In this document: in pieces, positions 12,887 through 22,814 of the stretch
Numbering within the stretch: the stretch's first letter is position 1
Layout: each line of letters opens with the position of its first letter
Source: Fasciolopsis buskii
Lineage: Eukaryota > Platyhelminthes > Trematoda > Plagiorchiida > Fasciolidae
Length of the DNA stretch: 64,000 nt
Assembly: GCA_008360955.1 (NCBI GenBank)
Contig: LUCM01002927.1
Span: forward strand, 227,654 to 291,653
Direction of reading: 5' to 3'
Notes under the pieces: generated by a model
The model's input: only the letters and a program-made list of their open reading frames with translations
Told to the model about the DNA's origin: nothing
The model's database searches: none
Program-made: the position numbers and the translations under genes

Positions 12887-13794
12887 TGAAGAAAATGCAA
12901 AATAGTCGCTTTGTCGTACTGTCTGATACTCTGTGGGCTTTAGCTTTTTTCATTTTATCTAATTCCAACCCAGTTGGAGGGGACAGAAACCTAGGAAGCC
13001 CAATATGGCTGGGGATAAACGGCTTTCGGTAAGGTGAGGACCCACTTTGACATTGCATCACTAACTTGTCAATAGTCTGTTCACGAAACGATGCGCTGTT
13101 TCCGCAGTTACCATTACTCATGAACCGGTTTCCCCATTCCCTTCGTTGGAGTTAATCTCTTATTTCCCGGGTCTGAGTAAAACTAAGCAACGACAACATA
13201 CGTCTTTTTACGAACAGTGAAGTTTCGGACCGATTTACGACCTCCAAATCACTTTTGGTCCAACCGGTCGGATTACACCGGAAAAACGAAGCTGTTCAAC
13301 GAGACCTAAACTTACAATTAAGACAGGGCCTTCGTTGGTTTTCATTGTAATTCTTGGACGTCTCGTATTTCCCACTTATCGCCCGTTTCTTTAAAAGTTT
13401 GTCGAATTCTAGCAACTGGTTCCACCGTTTTGGGGAATGCAAGTAAACCTCAAGGACTTCACTCTCGCATCTACGAAGAAGAAGAAACAATCCAAACATG
13501 GCTTTATTGTGGTTCGAATGGAAAAACATTTCTCTGAATCCATGAACGGAGGATTGTTGACGGCCTCGACAATACAGAAGCAGCTGGACTCAACTAGTTT
13601 CTCGCAGCTGACTTCCTGTTTGTGAAACGGAGAAGCAAACAGAATTCCTTACCAGCTCAACAACAATCAGATTCGGGTTGCAGAGTGAGACAGGACGTGC
13701 TTACATCATGCATCCATATTTGGTAAAACTTACAGAAATAGCTAGACATCACTGAATGGTGACTGAATATGTCACTTTGAAGTCCATTTATTTA
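12887..13794. other. No supportable gene
   Basis: A minus-strand open frame (12858-13121) overlaps the SINE tail and has no supporting splice sites. Otherwise nothing recognised. Confidence 0.45.
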
Positions 13795-13965
13795 CTTTTT
13801 AATACTGAAATTGCAGTGCACATCAGTTTCAATAAAGGGGCCTAGACGAACAGAGGCCGACCAAAGCGGGACGTTGATCGGCGGTGGGAAGAGTCGAACC
13901 CGTGGCCCTGACATCCAGATGTTACGACTTCATACACTTGACCATCGCCGGTTGGCGGGTGGCTT
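13795..13965 (-). repeat. SINE family A copy (tRNA-derived)
   Basis: On the minus strand: gcgatggtcaagtgtatgaa (A-box-like TGGTCAAGTG), about 30 nt on a B-box GGGTTCGACTC, then the body with cggcctctgttcgtctaggc and the tail tgatgtgcactgcaatttca ending in an A-rich run. This copy best preserves the A-box/B-box spacing expected of a pol III promoter. Confidence 0.7.
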
Positions 13966-14097
13966 TTGAAATCCAGAAGGTAGTTTTAATTACTAGTCCA
14001 ACATCATATACATACATCGTTTCGCCGTGCTCTGATCACCTCCCTAGGGTGAGGCTAGTTTATTTTAGGTTGCATTAGATAAAATTCGTTTAACTAG

Positions 14098-14120
14098 TCA
14101 TCATCATCATCATCATCATC
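14098..14120. repeat. (TCA)n microsatellite
   Basis: Seven to eight uninterrupted TCA units. Confidence 0.95.
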
Positions 14121-14373
14121 TAATTCAACCCACCCAAGGTTTGAAACCGAAATTTCCCATCTTGAGGGCGCATGCGTTTCCACAACGCCACCAGCTACGT
14201 CCGGTCATACAAGAAAAAATCCGACTGTCTGTACAATGTGGAAACTCTCCTTCCATGCATTTAAGTTATATCTGGGCGGTTTCGTCAGAGTATTTCGGCC
14301 CTGGACTTAATGACCAGTGGGTGCATGCGAACATTTGATCGCTCAGTCTGTGTACATTTCCTCTGATTTCTAG

Positions 14374-14458
14374 TGTAACAAAAGCGGACCGAAAGAATGG
14401 TCAATGAATACAGCCTCGAGGGACTTGGTGGTCACGGCAACGGGTGCCGCTCACGAAG
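14374..14458 (+). CDS. Candidate internal exon, 28 codons
   Basis: A strong acceptor (tgtacatttcctctgatttctag) is followed by 85 nt ending CACGAAG|GTAACC. Only one of three forward frames is open across it; the other two stop within 35 nt. The open frame reads CNKSGPKEWSMNTASRDL and ends VVTATGAAHE plus one base of a split codon. The peptide looks soluble; no family is recognised. The good polypyrimidine tract, consensus donor and single open frame together make this one of the better-supported exons here. Neighbouring exons were not found within 1 kb. Confidence 0.4.
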
Positions 14459-15779
14459 GTAACCGGAAGAAAAAACAGAGCAAGTGGTTTTTGTTAATCG
14501 AATGGGGTGTTTTACCTGATAACCAAACGGGCAACTGCTCTGTACCATTTACCAGATTATTTCGGAATTTTTATCAAAATTATTGGAACACACCATCGAA
14601 ACGGCTTAGTGAGACCTTGTTTGTATAGGTCTGGGACGTGATTCTCCTTATACGCGGGCTTGTTCGTCCACATGTACAGTAAGGCACTGTTTTAGAAATT
14701 CCAAGCCGATTTGCGCTCGCCACATCTTTTAGATCAGGGGGCTATTCGTACCCGAGTCTGAATAATTTTGCCAAAAATGGAATGATTCTGACAAGGGTTC
14801 CGACACAACCTGGTATTTGATTTGGTGAGGCATACCAAAGTAATTCGTGAGTAAAAATGAGCATTAGGTAAACGAGCGATGAAAAGGAAGAATTCATCTT
14901 GAGAACATTTGAAAAAGGCAGAAATAAGGGTTTTTGACACTTCAGTTGAATCAGAAGATGCGGCAAGTGAGGTGTAAAGAATCGAGTTCATTCAACGAGG
15001 CTGTTGTGAAGTGATTGTTTAACCGCTTTGCAACTCTGAAGGCCATCCCGTGGCAAATGAATAATGGCACTCCATCTTCAATTCCGCATGATCAAGTCGG
15101 AGAATTTTAATCTACTACTAATAAATCATGATGGATTTTGGCGGGACCAGGGCAATACGAAGATGATTATCACCAAAGAGGAAGTGGCTATGTGAAGTTC
15201 TTGTTAGGATTCATGAACGCCTATTGCGAGGCCACAAGTCGAATCGGTTCTGTACAACTATTCGAATCGATAGTCTAGGTTCTACTTCAAGTTCTTTTTC
15301 GTTGTTCCAATGAAATCTGATGTCAGCGTATGCGGCAGATCTATATTTCTGTCTTGCATGTATAGTAAAGAGGGGTGATTTTGGAGCAAATGACCAGGAA
15401 ATAAGTTCATTTGACAATTAGTAAGGAACGACCATTGGTACGAATAAATTACCGCATTTTTGTCCAATCGTGATCTTTGAGGTGGCATTTGGAAGTCAAC
15501 CTAACCACAGTGAAATGTGCGGTGAAATGCAGAATAAAGAATGCAAAAGGGCTCGTCTCACTGGTCATCTGGGGAGGACATTGCAACGAGGCCACAGTTT
15601 TTTCGGGAACAGTTTTGCCGTTTCGGACCACAAACGAGTCGCATCATGATGAAGCGGTTGTTTCGTTTTGTTTGATTTTGTGTCTTTAAATAACTACTTG
15701 TTTACGAAACAATTCCCCCTATTCGTAAAGCGTGCAACCCTAGTGGCTGACAAAACATCCACCAAAGCTCGAAGTACCA
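14459..15779. other. No supportable gene
   Basis: Short frames on both strands around 14734-14991 and 15211-15689 lack splice support. No repeats shared with the rest of the window. Confidence 0.45.
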
Positions 15780-17545
15780 CAGCAGAGCAGAGTTGCCGGC
15801 TATTGGGCCCGTCCCTGGGTTGCAGACAAGGGGGCGGCCATCATCCAGGTGGTTGGCAGTGAATTAGGCTCGAGTCCAACGAATAAGCGGCTGTGGACAA
15901 GCAGCGCCAGTGGTGAGTTTTCGTCTGACGACCTCAGTAAAAGATATCACAAGAACCCGCTGGTGGCACTGTGACGTGGCGGGTGTGACCCGTCAACTAT
16001 GTAAGACCACTGCTGCTTGTTGAGTTCGACCGACCCAGCATACAACTATGAACATAACTGATCTTTGTACAAAAAAGCCCTGCTCTCCAAGTACTCACGA
16101 CAGCGATTTTTCAGCGTACACAACCGTCTGTGACCCTGTTGATTCACGTTACTCGCCCTCCCGCCCGATTACCTCACATTCTCCGGATTCTGGAGTCGGT
16201 CATGCTAGTGGTAGTGTCACTAGTATAAGTCCTGTTTCTGTTCTCTAGCGTTCTCCTTCAAATAGCACCCAAATCTCACCAAACCCACTTCCGCCGGCTG
16301 ATGAACTTCTTCGTTCTCCTTGCTCCATTAAACCAGCCACCTTCAGTGTGCGAATATTGATGCGTGTAGGTCAACAGGAATGTTTAGTCCATGCGCCGTT
16401 GACCCTAACCAGCAATGTTTGTTGTCTGCAAGGGACTAGCATTCAAGACACCGGCTGTTATCCGACTGACATCCACATCCAGTACTTCCATGAAGTGTCA
16501 TCTGCATCTTTCTGAGGAGCCCGAGGCTGCGGTTTCTTGTGCTGCCGGAGTTGGTGTGACTGGTAATGAGAGGGCTGAGGCTACACTATTTGAATCGATC
16601 CCGTTCGAGAGCCGGCTATACGCAGTGTGACCTAGAGGTTCATGCAGAATCAATAACCGTAGCTCTGACACAAGCCACCTTTCGTTGTCTCACCGTGAGC
16701 ACCAATAGATTGTAGCCCAGATACAGACAAAGACACTTTTATCAAGAGTTGGGCGATCTCCTGTGCCCAACAGGATGGGGTGACATGGTGATTTTGACAG
16801 GGGACATAAATGCTAGAGTGAGTAGGCTGCTCTTGAATAAGGCGCATTTGGGGGTTCCCTCTGTTCTCGATTCCTGTAGTTCTGAAAATGGAGAACGACA
16901 GGGAGCCGGTAAGTTTGGACCATCGAATGTTTCTCGCTAGTATGAGGTTCAAGCGTTCAAACCCCCGGCACGCCTCTTGGCGTCTGCCCTTTTCGAGTCT
17001 GCGGTGGAGCCAAATCGACCACACTGCTATTAACTACAAACGGCGGGGCTGCTCGTATGACTGTCGGTCGTACTGCAGCGCTCCCTTCGATTCCGACCAC
17101 GCGTCATTAAACAATAAGTTGTCCATGTGCTTTGGTAGCCGCTCAAGCCGTATGGTGCAGCGTCGATTAGATTGCGACAAGCTATCTGATCCAAACTATC
17201 TATTAATCATTTGAAACACACTGGCTGGTAAGCTGTGATTGCACCCAAATCAAAATCTCAATGAGCATTGGTCGCTTATTAGTACTGTCTTGTATTCTGC
17301 TAGCTTGATGAGTAGGGGCCTGATTCGTCGCGCTGAGACACCATGGATGCCTGCTGAAAGTTTGCGCCTCCTTAACATGTCAGTTCATACCAGCTGGTAA
17401 CGAGGATAAGTGAACCACGGCTCGCAGAGAGACGTGAACTCTATGCAAGGGACTCAACAATCTTTGCAGATGGAACATCGTGCCATTACGGGAAATTCCC
17501 AAAAACTGGCTCACCTCATTCCAGCTTCCGAAAGAAAGGCATCAC
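15780..17545 (+). mobile_element. Non-LTR retrotransposon (LINE), 5' part, decayed
   Basis: The recognisable part runs from a Ser/Pro-rich leader (about 16048-16330, SPSRPITSHSPDSGVGHAS) through an endonuclease domain to a linker that ends at the N at 17546. The 5' limit is uncertain; 15780-16040 looks like untranslated leader. The reverse transcriptase that should follow is absent here, but part of the same linker and its continuation lies on the opposite strand at 20611-21046. The reading frame is broken by several stops and frameshifts, so the element is dead. Family assignment rests on the endonuclease pattern described in the next entry. Confidence 0.75.
16335..17214 (+). pseudogene. LINE endonuclease (EEP) domain, frameshifted
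   Basis: This encodes the target-nicking endonuclease of a LINE (endonuclease/exonuclease/phosphatase superfamily). Visible landmarks in order: PATFSVRILMRVGQQ (start of the domain), AAGVGVTGNERAEATLFESI (about 16535-16600), the catalytic GDINARV (about 16801), SENGER (16879-16896), FLASMRFKRSNPRHASW, SQIDH (about 17008-17022) and the terminal catalytic FDSDHA (about 17089-17106). A frameshift falls between SENGER and the following segment, and a stop separates the leader from the domain. The landmarks and spacing fit a full domain of roughly 230-290 residues. It cannot make an active enzyme as it stands. Confidence 0.8.
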
Positions 17546-17546
17546 N
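17546..17546. other. Single N: assembly gap inside the LINE
   Basis: The LINE linker stops at this base and unrelated sequence follows. The next LINE bases are found at 20953 downward on the minus strand. Confidence 0.95.
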
Positions 17547-17658
17547 GAGCTCGTAAATGCGCTTCGCAATTGGTTGGTGTTAAGTTCAAAATATGAAAGT
17601 GCAACTTTCAATTGTGGGACTAGAATATGTTTGTAAAACTATTTTCAACTATGCCCAG

Positions 17659-17823
17659 ATGTTTGGAACATAGCTGACCCAATATCATTCCTCGTTCACG
17701 GACGAGCTCAAATCGTACGTATTTGTCCGGAGTCGATTTTGGAACAGTTGCGAATTGCTAAACGTGAAAGTGACCAGGGAGATTCTCCGATAGAATTTGT
17801 TGTTTTGATAGATGTCACTAGAG
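17659..17823 (+). CDS. Candidate internal exon, 54 codons
   Basis: 165 nt between acceptor ttttcaactatgcccag and donor ACTAGAG|GTAACA. The frame is open throughout, opening with two bases of a split codon and closing with one. It reads VWNIADPISFLVHGRAQI, later VRICPESILEQLRIAKRES, an acidic turn, and ends IEFVVLIDVTR. This alternation of hydrophobic strand, amphipathic helix, acidic loop and hydrophobic strand is typical of a folded alpha/beta domain, but I cannot name it. Its last 113 nt recur identically on the minus strand at 20457-20569, while the adjoining intron copies differ at seven sites. The next exon was not found with confidence. Confidence 0.45.
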
Positions 17824-18071
17824 GTAACAACAGTCAATAAGGCTTTAAGATATTCCGTATTGCTATTGATTTCACAGAAATACAGAATTTACCAACTAGG
17901 AAACACTTGGTCTTCGCTTAGTCTATCCGACTGGGCGCCGGAAACCACTATACCGTTTGCCGCGTTAGTTTGAAATTTTGTCAGAAATGTTAAAACTGGT
18001 GCCAAAACTCTTCGGAACTGCCTTTTCTCTGACTTGATGGTATCTCTTTTTTACGAGCCTGAGCTGTGATC
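17711..18071 (+). repeat. Inverted duplication, left arm (361 bp)
   Basis: Pairs with 20209-20569 in reverse complement (paired coordinates sum to 38280), without indels. I count seven substitutions, about 98% identity; all lie in the intron part and none in the exon part. Both arms diverge abruptly beyond 18071/20209, and at the outer side the right arm ends two bases before a sequencing adapter. See findings. Confidence 0.95.
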
Positions 18072-19959
18072 TAACCGATGAATTAATTAAGACACCAAGA
18101 GCGAGGCTAAACGTAAAAGCCTCAGAGGTGGTTCTTCTTTGTTTAGATAAGCTGTTTATCCTCCGATTTGCGTTAAGAGCGCTTTGACGAACAGATCTTA
18201 CGCCAAAGAAATTCAAATAAACCGATTAGTAGTCAGAAAAGAAAAAAATGACGTAGATCTTTGAAGTCCCTTTGTGAAATATGACGGAATGAGAACGCAT
18301 TCTTATGTAAGCCTTAGTGATACGTGAAGAAGCACAACAGTTGTGATCCAGTCTTCGCGGTCACAAAACCACAAAGATACATTTCATCTAGTTGTACCAT
18401 GGAATTCGAAAACGAATGATTGCCTTCAGTGTTATTTTGTTTTCTGTTGAACAAGCAGTCTCCTAATCAAAGAACTAGCGAGCTGAAAATCAAAGCAGCT
18501 CGATAATGTGAAGAACATAGTGCCTACCAGACAGAAGACTAAATGAGAAAAAAATACAGTTTTCTGTCGTGAAGGGACGCAGAAACAGAGCTTCAAGTGA
18601 AGCCAGTGATTTCTCACCATCTATTTTGCTTCGATTTGTTACTTTGCTCGAATTTCTATCTAAACTCTACTTTTTGATTCTCTGAGGATTTTTGTGTATT
18701 AAGGCCCGCGAGTGGAAAGTCGTTATTCTAGACTAGACTCAAACCCAGGCATGGAAACGATTCACGCATTAACAATGGCACGAGATCGAACAGCTGAACT
18801 GCGAGGCTTCACCGACGGGTGGTTGTGCGTTTCGCTTAAGGATCGTTGGTCTAGGTCTGTGCGTTAGCTCAAATCCCGTCTGAGCTAATGACTTTTCACT
18901 AATAGATTTTGGTACGTTTGCCAAATCGACTAAACCATTTCCTCTGATTATTGATTTGAAAATCCGAGTTTAGTCTCTGCCGGAATATCTGACAGAAAGG
19001 AAATTAAAAAAGAAACGCGAATGACGTCCAAGGCGATTGAGTGACTCTACTAATCATACACAAAATATTTTAGCATGTAGCGCAAATGTTTCACACCTGA
19101 TTGATGTATTCGCAATCGATTGTTTACAATTGAATGGAAATGACAATACTGATTTTACGGAGATTGAGGAATAAAGGGAAAAAGCAAAAAAAATGCGAGT
19201 CCAAAATGCGTGGAGACAAACTGCAACGGTCTGTAAGATGGAAATCCGCGTCAGTCACCGAAATGGATGTTTATGCCAAATTCTACTGACTTCTTATGAC
19301 TGGCCTGATACTAAGTTTGACTGACTATCTTGAAACAGCACTATTCCGTCCGCGGTCTAACTGCTTCATTGAAAGTGAAAAAAGACTACTAAAATGATGA
19401 ATATATTGCTTAGTATACTAAATGAACTGCTCACAAATGCTTGACTAGTATTTCGGCTTACCTGGCTAGCTAAACTATGTAGTGTAGAAATTTGCTTAGT
19501 TTGTGAATCGAACCCACAAGGTTTGTCGGTCTTCTATAGGGGTTCAAAATCGAAGCTACGAAGATCATCTGCAGTGTGTGTGTGTGTGTGCTGCGGGGAG
19601 TGGTTTGAAATGTGATCTGCCATAAGGGTCTTGTATAAAGCACATGATCGGTAGAATGAGAGCTTTCATCTATAGAAGACCATACTGATAAATATTTCGC
19701 AGTCAAAGTTCATTCAGGGATTTGCACTAAGGTCCACTATGTCGGTTGGTCACGTGCAGCTCAGTACTGAGTGATGGGGAAGCCATACAAGTGTCGTTGT
19801 ACACGTGAAAGAAGTAGACATTCCCAGGTTGATGGCAGAAAACGGCATATCACGTAAAACGGATCTCTCACACTGTCCATACCATGATATATGCTGTACG
19901 CGGACTGAGGTGTAGGGATTAGGAAGAGACAAACATACGAGGAGAAAAAACATACAAAC
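18072..19959. other. No supportable gene; (GT)n at 19574-19590
   Basis: Spacer between the arms of the inverted duplication. A GT microsatellite lies at 19574-19590. A B-box-like ggttcgattc (minus, about 19505) is not backed by a SINE body. Open frames here are short and unsupported. Confidence 0.5.
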
Positions 19960-20024
19960 CTCCCTCGTCATGTCATCCGTGAAAACGGAAATTCCTGTGC
20001 CAAAACAAACAACGCGACAGCCAC
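19960..20024 (-). CDS. Candidate exon downstream of the minus-strand exon copy
   Basis: On the minus strand, 65 nt follow ggatttggtatagcag and end ACGAGGGAG|GTTTGT. Joined after the split codon of the exon copy at 20457-20569 the phase fits, giving 22 codons (GGCRVVCFGTGISVFTDD and on). The acceptor has a weak pyrimidine tract and the donor is non-ideal, and the whole block is affected by misassembly. Low confidence. Confidence 0.17.
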
Positions 20025-20208
20025 CTGCTATACCAAATCCTGCCTTAAATCGGAAACGCTCCAGAAGTATTTGAATTAAATCAAAAAAGTCCGGAATTCA
20101 GTGAATACTGGTCCTCAAAAGATCACAGGTGATCGCAGATTAGAAAGCAGTGCGCGGATAAACAGTGCAACTTGCAGCATTTACGAAGAGTTTTGTCAAA
20201 TTAGGCTG

Positions 20209-20569
20209 GATCACAGCTTAGGCTCGTAAAAAAGAGATCCCATCAAGTCAGAGAAAAGGCAGTTCCGAAGAGTTTTGGCACCAATAATAACATTTCTGAC
20301 AAAATTTCAAACTAATGCGGCAAACGGTATAGTGGTTTCCGGCGCCCAGTCGGATAGACTAAGCGAAGACCAAGTGTTTCCTAGTTGGTAAATTCTGTAT
20401 TTCTGTGAAATCAATAGCAATACGGAATATCTTAAGGCCTTATTGACTGTTGTTACCTCTAGTGACATCTATCAAAACAACAAATTCTATCGGAGAATCT
20501 CCCTGGTCACTTTCACGTTTAGCAATTCGCAACTGTTCCAAAATCGACTCCGGACAAATACGTACGATT
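20209..20569 (-). repeat. Inverted duplication, right arm (361 bp)
   Basis: Reverse complement of 17711-18071 at about 98% identity. It ends two bases before the adapter at 20572, so the arm was cut off by a library junction rather than by a natural repeat boundary. Confidence 0.95.
20457..20569 (-). CDS. Second, 5'-truncated copy of the 17659 exon
   Basis: Carries the last 113 nt of the exon at 17659-17823, identical, including its donor, on the opposite strand. The first 52 nt of the exon and its acceptor are missing because the sequence runs into the adapter. Read as a real second gene copy it would be incomplete; read as an artefact it is the same exon assembled twice. Confidence 0.45.
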
Positions 20570-20571
20570 AG

Positions 20572-20609
20572 CTGTCTCTTATACACATCTAGATGTGTAT
20601 AAGAGACAG
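20572..20609. other. Tn5 mosaic-end (Nextera) junction adapter left in the assembly
   Basis: A perfect 38-bp palindrome made of two 19-bp Tn5 mosaic ends head to head: CTGTCTCTTATACACATCT at 20572-20590 and its reverse complement at 20591-20609. This is the sequence left at the circle junction of a Nextera mate-pair library. It is synthetic, not genomic. Confidence 0.98.
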
Positions 20610-20610
20610 N
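20610..20610. other. Single N next to the adapter
   Basis: Gap placeholder directly after the adapter, confirming that two sequences were joined here by scaffolding. Confidence 0.95.
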
Positions 20611-21046
20611 GGACAACTATCTGGTCCTCTCAAGAGGAACGGATTTTCTCGAAGTACCAGGCCTTCGAGAACGAAACTTTAACTTCTCTGCCCAGTCTCA
20701 TCCCTGGGTTCTTAAATTAAAGCTGGGGGAATTTCATCGTATCCCAGCTCTTTCTGACATTCTAAGTCTCGGATTTCCCTTTAGGATCTGCATCTCAGTT
20801 GGTGGATGTGTTGTAACAGACCACTGGTCGTGTGAGGCGCTGACGCCCTGTACCAGCTAAATTGTGCTTGAAATTTCTGCGACCAGCGTGCAATACATCG
20901 CTGCAGGTTGTGTATCGGAGAACCGTTAGCTTCACAGATCGTTTCGCTCAAACGTGATGCCTTTCTATCGGAAGCTGGAATGAGGTGAGCCAGTTTTTGG
21001 GAATTTCCCGTAATGGCACGATGTTCCATCTGCATAACTCGTTGAG
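20611..21046 (-). pseudogene. LINE linker and start of reverse transcriptase region, fragment
   Basis: Minus-strand reading gives MEHRAITGNSQKLAHLIPAS, then SRLSETICEANGSPIHNLQR, FQAQFSW, and after a stop a remnant GYDEIPPALI. That is the order expected in this LINE type between the endonuclease and the reverse transcriptase, where the last motif corresponds to a PGPDxxPxxL-like block. Its first 79 bp (20954-21032) match the plus-strand LINE at 17467-17545 almost exactly, and then it continues beyond the point where that copy is cut by the N. Stops make it non-functional. Confidence 0.7.
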
Positions 21047-22444
21047 ACCAACACATCCTGAAATCCCTTCGTTTCCATGCGAGCCTACTGCTTACTTTCT
21101 TCTCCCATGTTTAGAAATAATCCCATGGAATTTTGTTTTATTGCTTTTATTCCCCCGGATTATTGACTATGCATCAGACAATCTTTGCGAGAAATTCCCG
21201 CTGAAATGTAACGATGGAATTCATTTCGCCTCAAAATTTGTAGAGACGAAATTCTCTCGAAGATGTTGAGATCAGCACATTAACTCTGATTATTGTTCCC
21301 AACGAGCCATGCGGTTGTGCAGTAGAGCAGCATATTTTGCCAGCAAGATTTTTAATTCTTGAAGAACTAAGCAGACCCAAAAAGCAGAACTGACAGGACC
21401 ATTTATCAATATGAGACTATGGTTGTTGCATGCTGGCTCTATCACTCGCGAATCAACTAAAATGGCCCTTGATTGTCGAACTGACTGCTCACACGTGACA
21501 CGTGAACTTCGAATGCAGAAAACGAAAACAAAAATGATATGTGTACTGTTAGTTATCAATCAGCGTGTAAAGCCTATCAAGCAAATGGCCAGCTTGGGTC
21601 AAGACCTCTTCTTCGCGGCATTTCGACTCGAAAGGTACGGGAATGACATCTTCCGGCCGCCGACTAGCTCGTCCACGTGACATTCCTCTGTTGTTGGCGT
21701 CCTCTCCCCCCCTCGCCTCCTTGAAGTTGATTAATATGGTGGTTTCATTACCAAGGGGAGTAAAATATAAAAAAAGATTAAAAATGAATCAAACGAAGTT
21801 GCCAGTCTTCTCGTTTGTTCTGGTCCCTCTGCTGAATTGCCGTTGACATTTGGATGAAGACGAAATAGTCGGACCATTTAAAATTCCTACTCTATGTACA
21901 AGCATTTGGAACAGATGGAGAAAAGAACATACACAAAATGTCACAGATCCTTCTGCACAATCATCACCTTCGGGAGGACGAACTACAATCCGTTCCGTCG
22001 TTAATTCCGATCTATGAATTACTGATGTACTGATCAGTGGCGAATACCATATCTGATAGGACGGCTCGTAGCTGTCTTTAGAAACGCTGTCTTTATGCAC
22101 AAACATGCTCTTTTACTGTTGGCATTTTTTCCAGGGGTTTGAATAATTTACCTGACCCAGCTGCGAAAAGCATCTGAAGTCAGCAGGATTCGAATTCAGT
22201 CATGGACACAACGAACGCATTTGTACCCTCGTATTTCCTGCCGCGTGAGCTACGAAGCCATCTCAAACTTTGTTCGGATACTCGCCCAGGGGATCACTGG
22301 TTACCAGTCAAAAGTAAGTAAGCCAACGCATTTGAACTATTTGATATAACCACTCCCCGAAAGAATGCAAACGGTGCGTGCGGTTCGGGTGCCTGAGCGT
22401 GACGTTCATTTCGCAAAACTCTCATCGCTAGTTGATGTGCCCAA
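21047..22444. other. No supportable gene; tRNA-like remnant near 22160-22270
   Basis: A minus-strand stretch reads atggcttcgtagctcacgcg and, about 40 nt on, a B-box-like attcgaatcctgctg, which suggests an old tRNA-derived element; no body shared with families A or B is visible. Otherwise only short frames on both strands. Confidence 0.4.
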
Positions 22445-22814
22445 ATGGCCTTGTTCTTTTGTACCTACGTATCTGTCATCAGGTCGGGCCTTAGCCATCT
22501 TTTTGACAAACTTTGGTTGGGAACCAGATATTTCTTTTCCTACATGTTGTTGGCCAAAATCAGCTCTGACTCTGGCCGGTTGCGATTTGGCTTGAATCGA
22601 GAGAATCATCCAGGTGTGTGCCGTTCTGTTCATTTCCAATTCAGTTAAAGCAGAAACTCCAAAAACAAGACATCCAGGCAGTGCTGATACGGAAGCATCT
22701 ATGAAAAAAGTCTCCGAAAGCTCAATTGTAGGAAGCGGAACCAATGGCACGTGGTTGAACGAGTCAAACTACTCAGGCCAATCACCAATCCGCCGGAGCC
22801 AAAGGTCGGGCTAG
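22445..22814 (+). CDS. Candidate small two-exon gene with a 31-nt intron
   Basis: Exon 1 (22445-22613) starts at an ATG with G at +4 just after an in-frame stop, and ends ATCATCCAG|GTGTGT. A pyrimidine-rich 31-nt intron ends ttccaattcag at 22644. Exon 2 (22645-22814) restores the phase and ends in TAG. The joined product is 112 residues: a hydrophobic N-terminal half (MALFFCTYVSVIRSGLSHLF, KLWLGTRYFFSYMLLAKI) and a Ser/Thr/Asn-rich tail with two N-glycosylation-like sites (NGT, NES). Introns near 30 nt are known in flukes. Against it: the minus strand is open over 22406-22750 (114 codons from an ATG), so the true coding strand, if any, is undecided. Confidence 0.25.

Noticed and set aside
17711..20569. 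DNA transposon with long terminal inverted repeats
   Set aside because: The arms carry exon/intron sequence, one arm ends at a synthetic adapter, and there is no target-site duplication or transposase between them.
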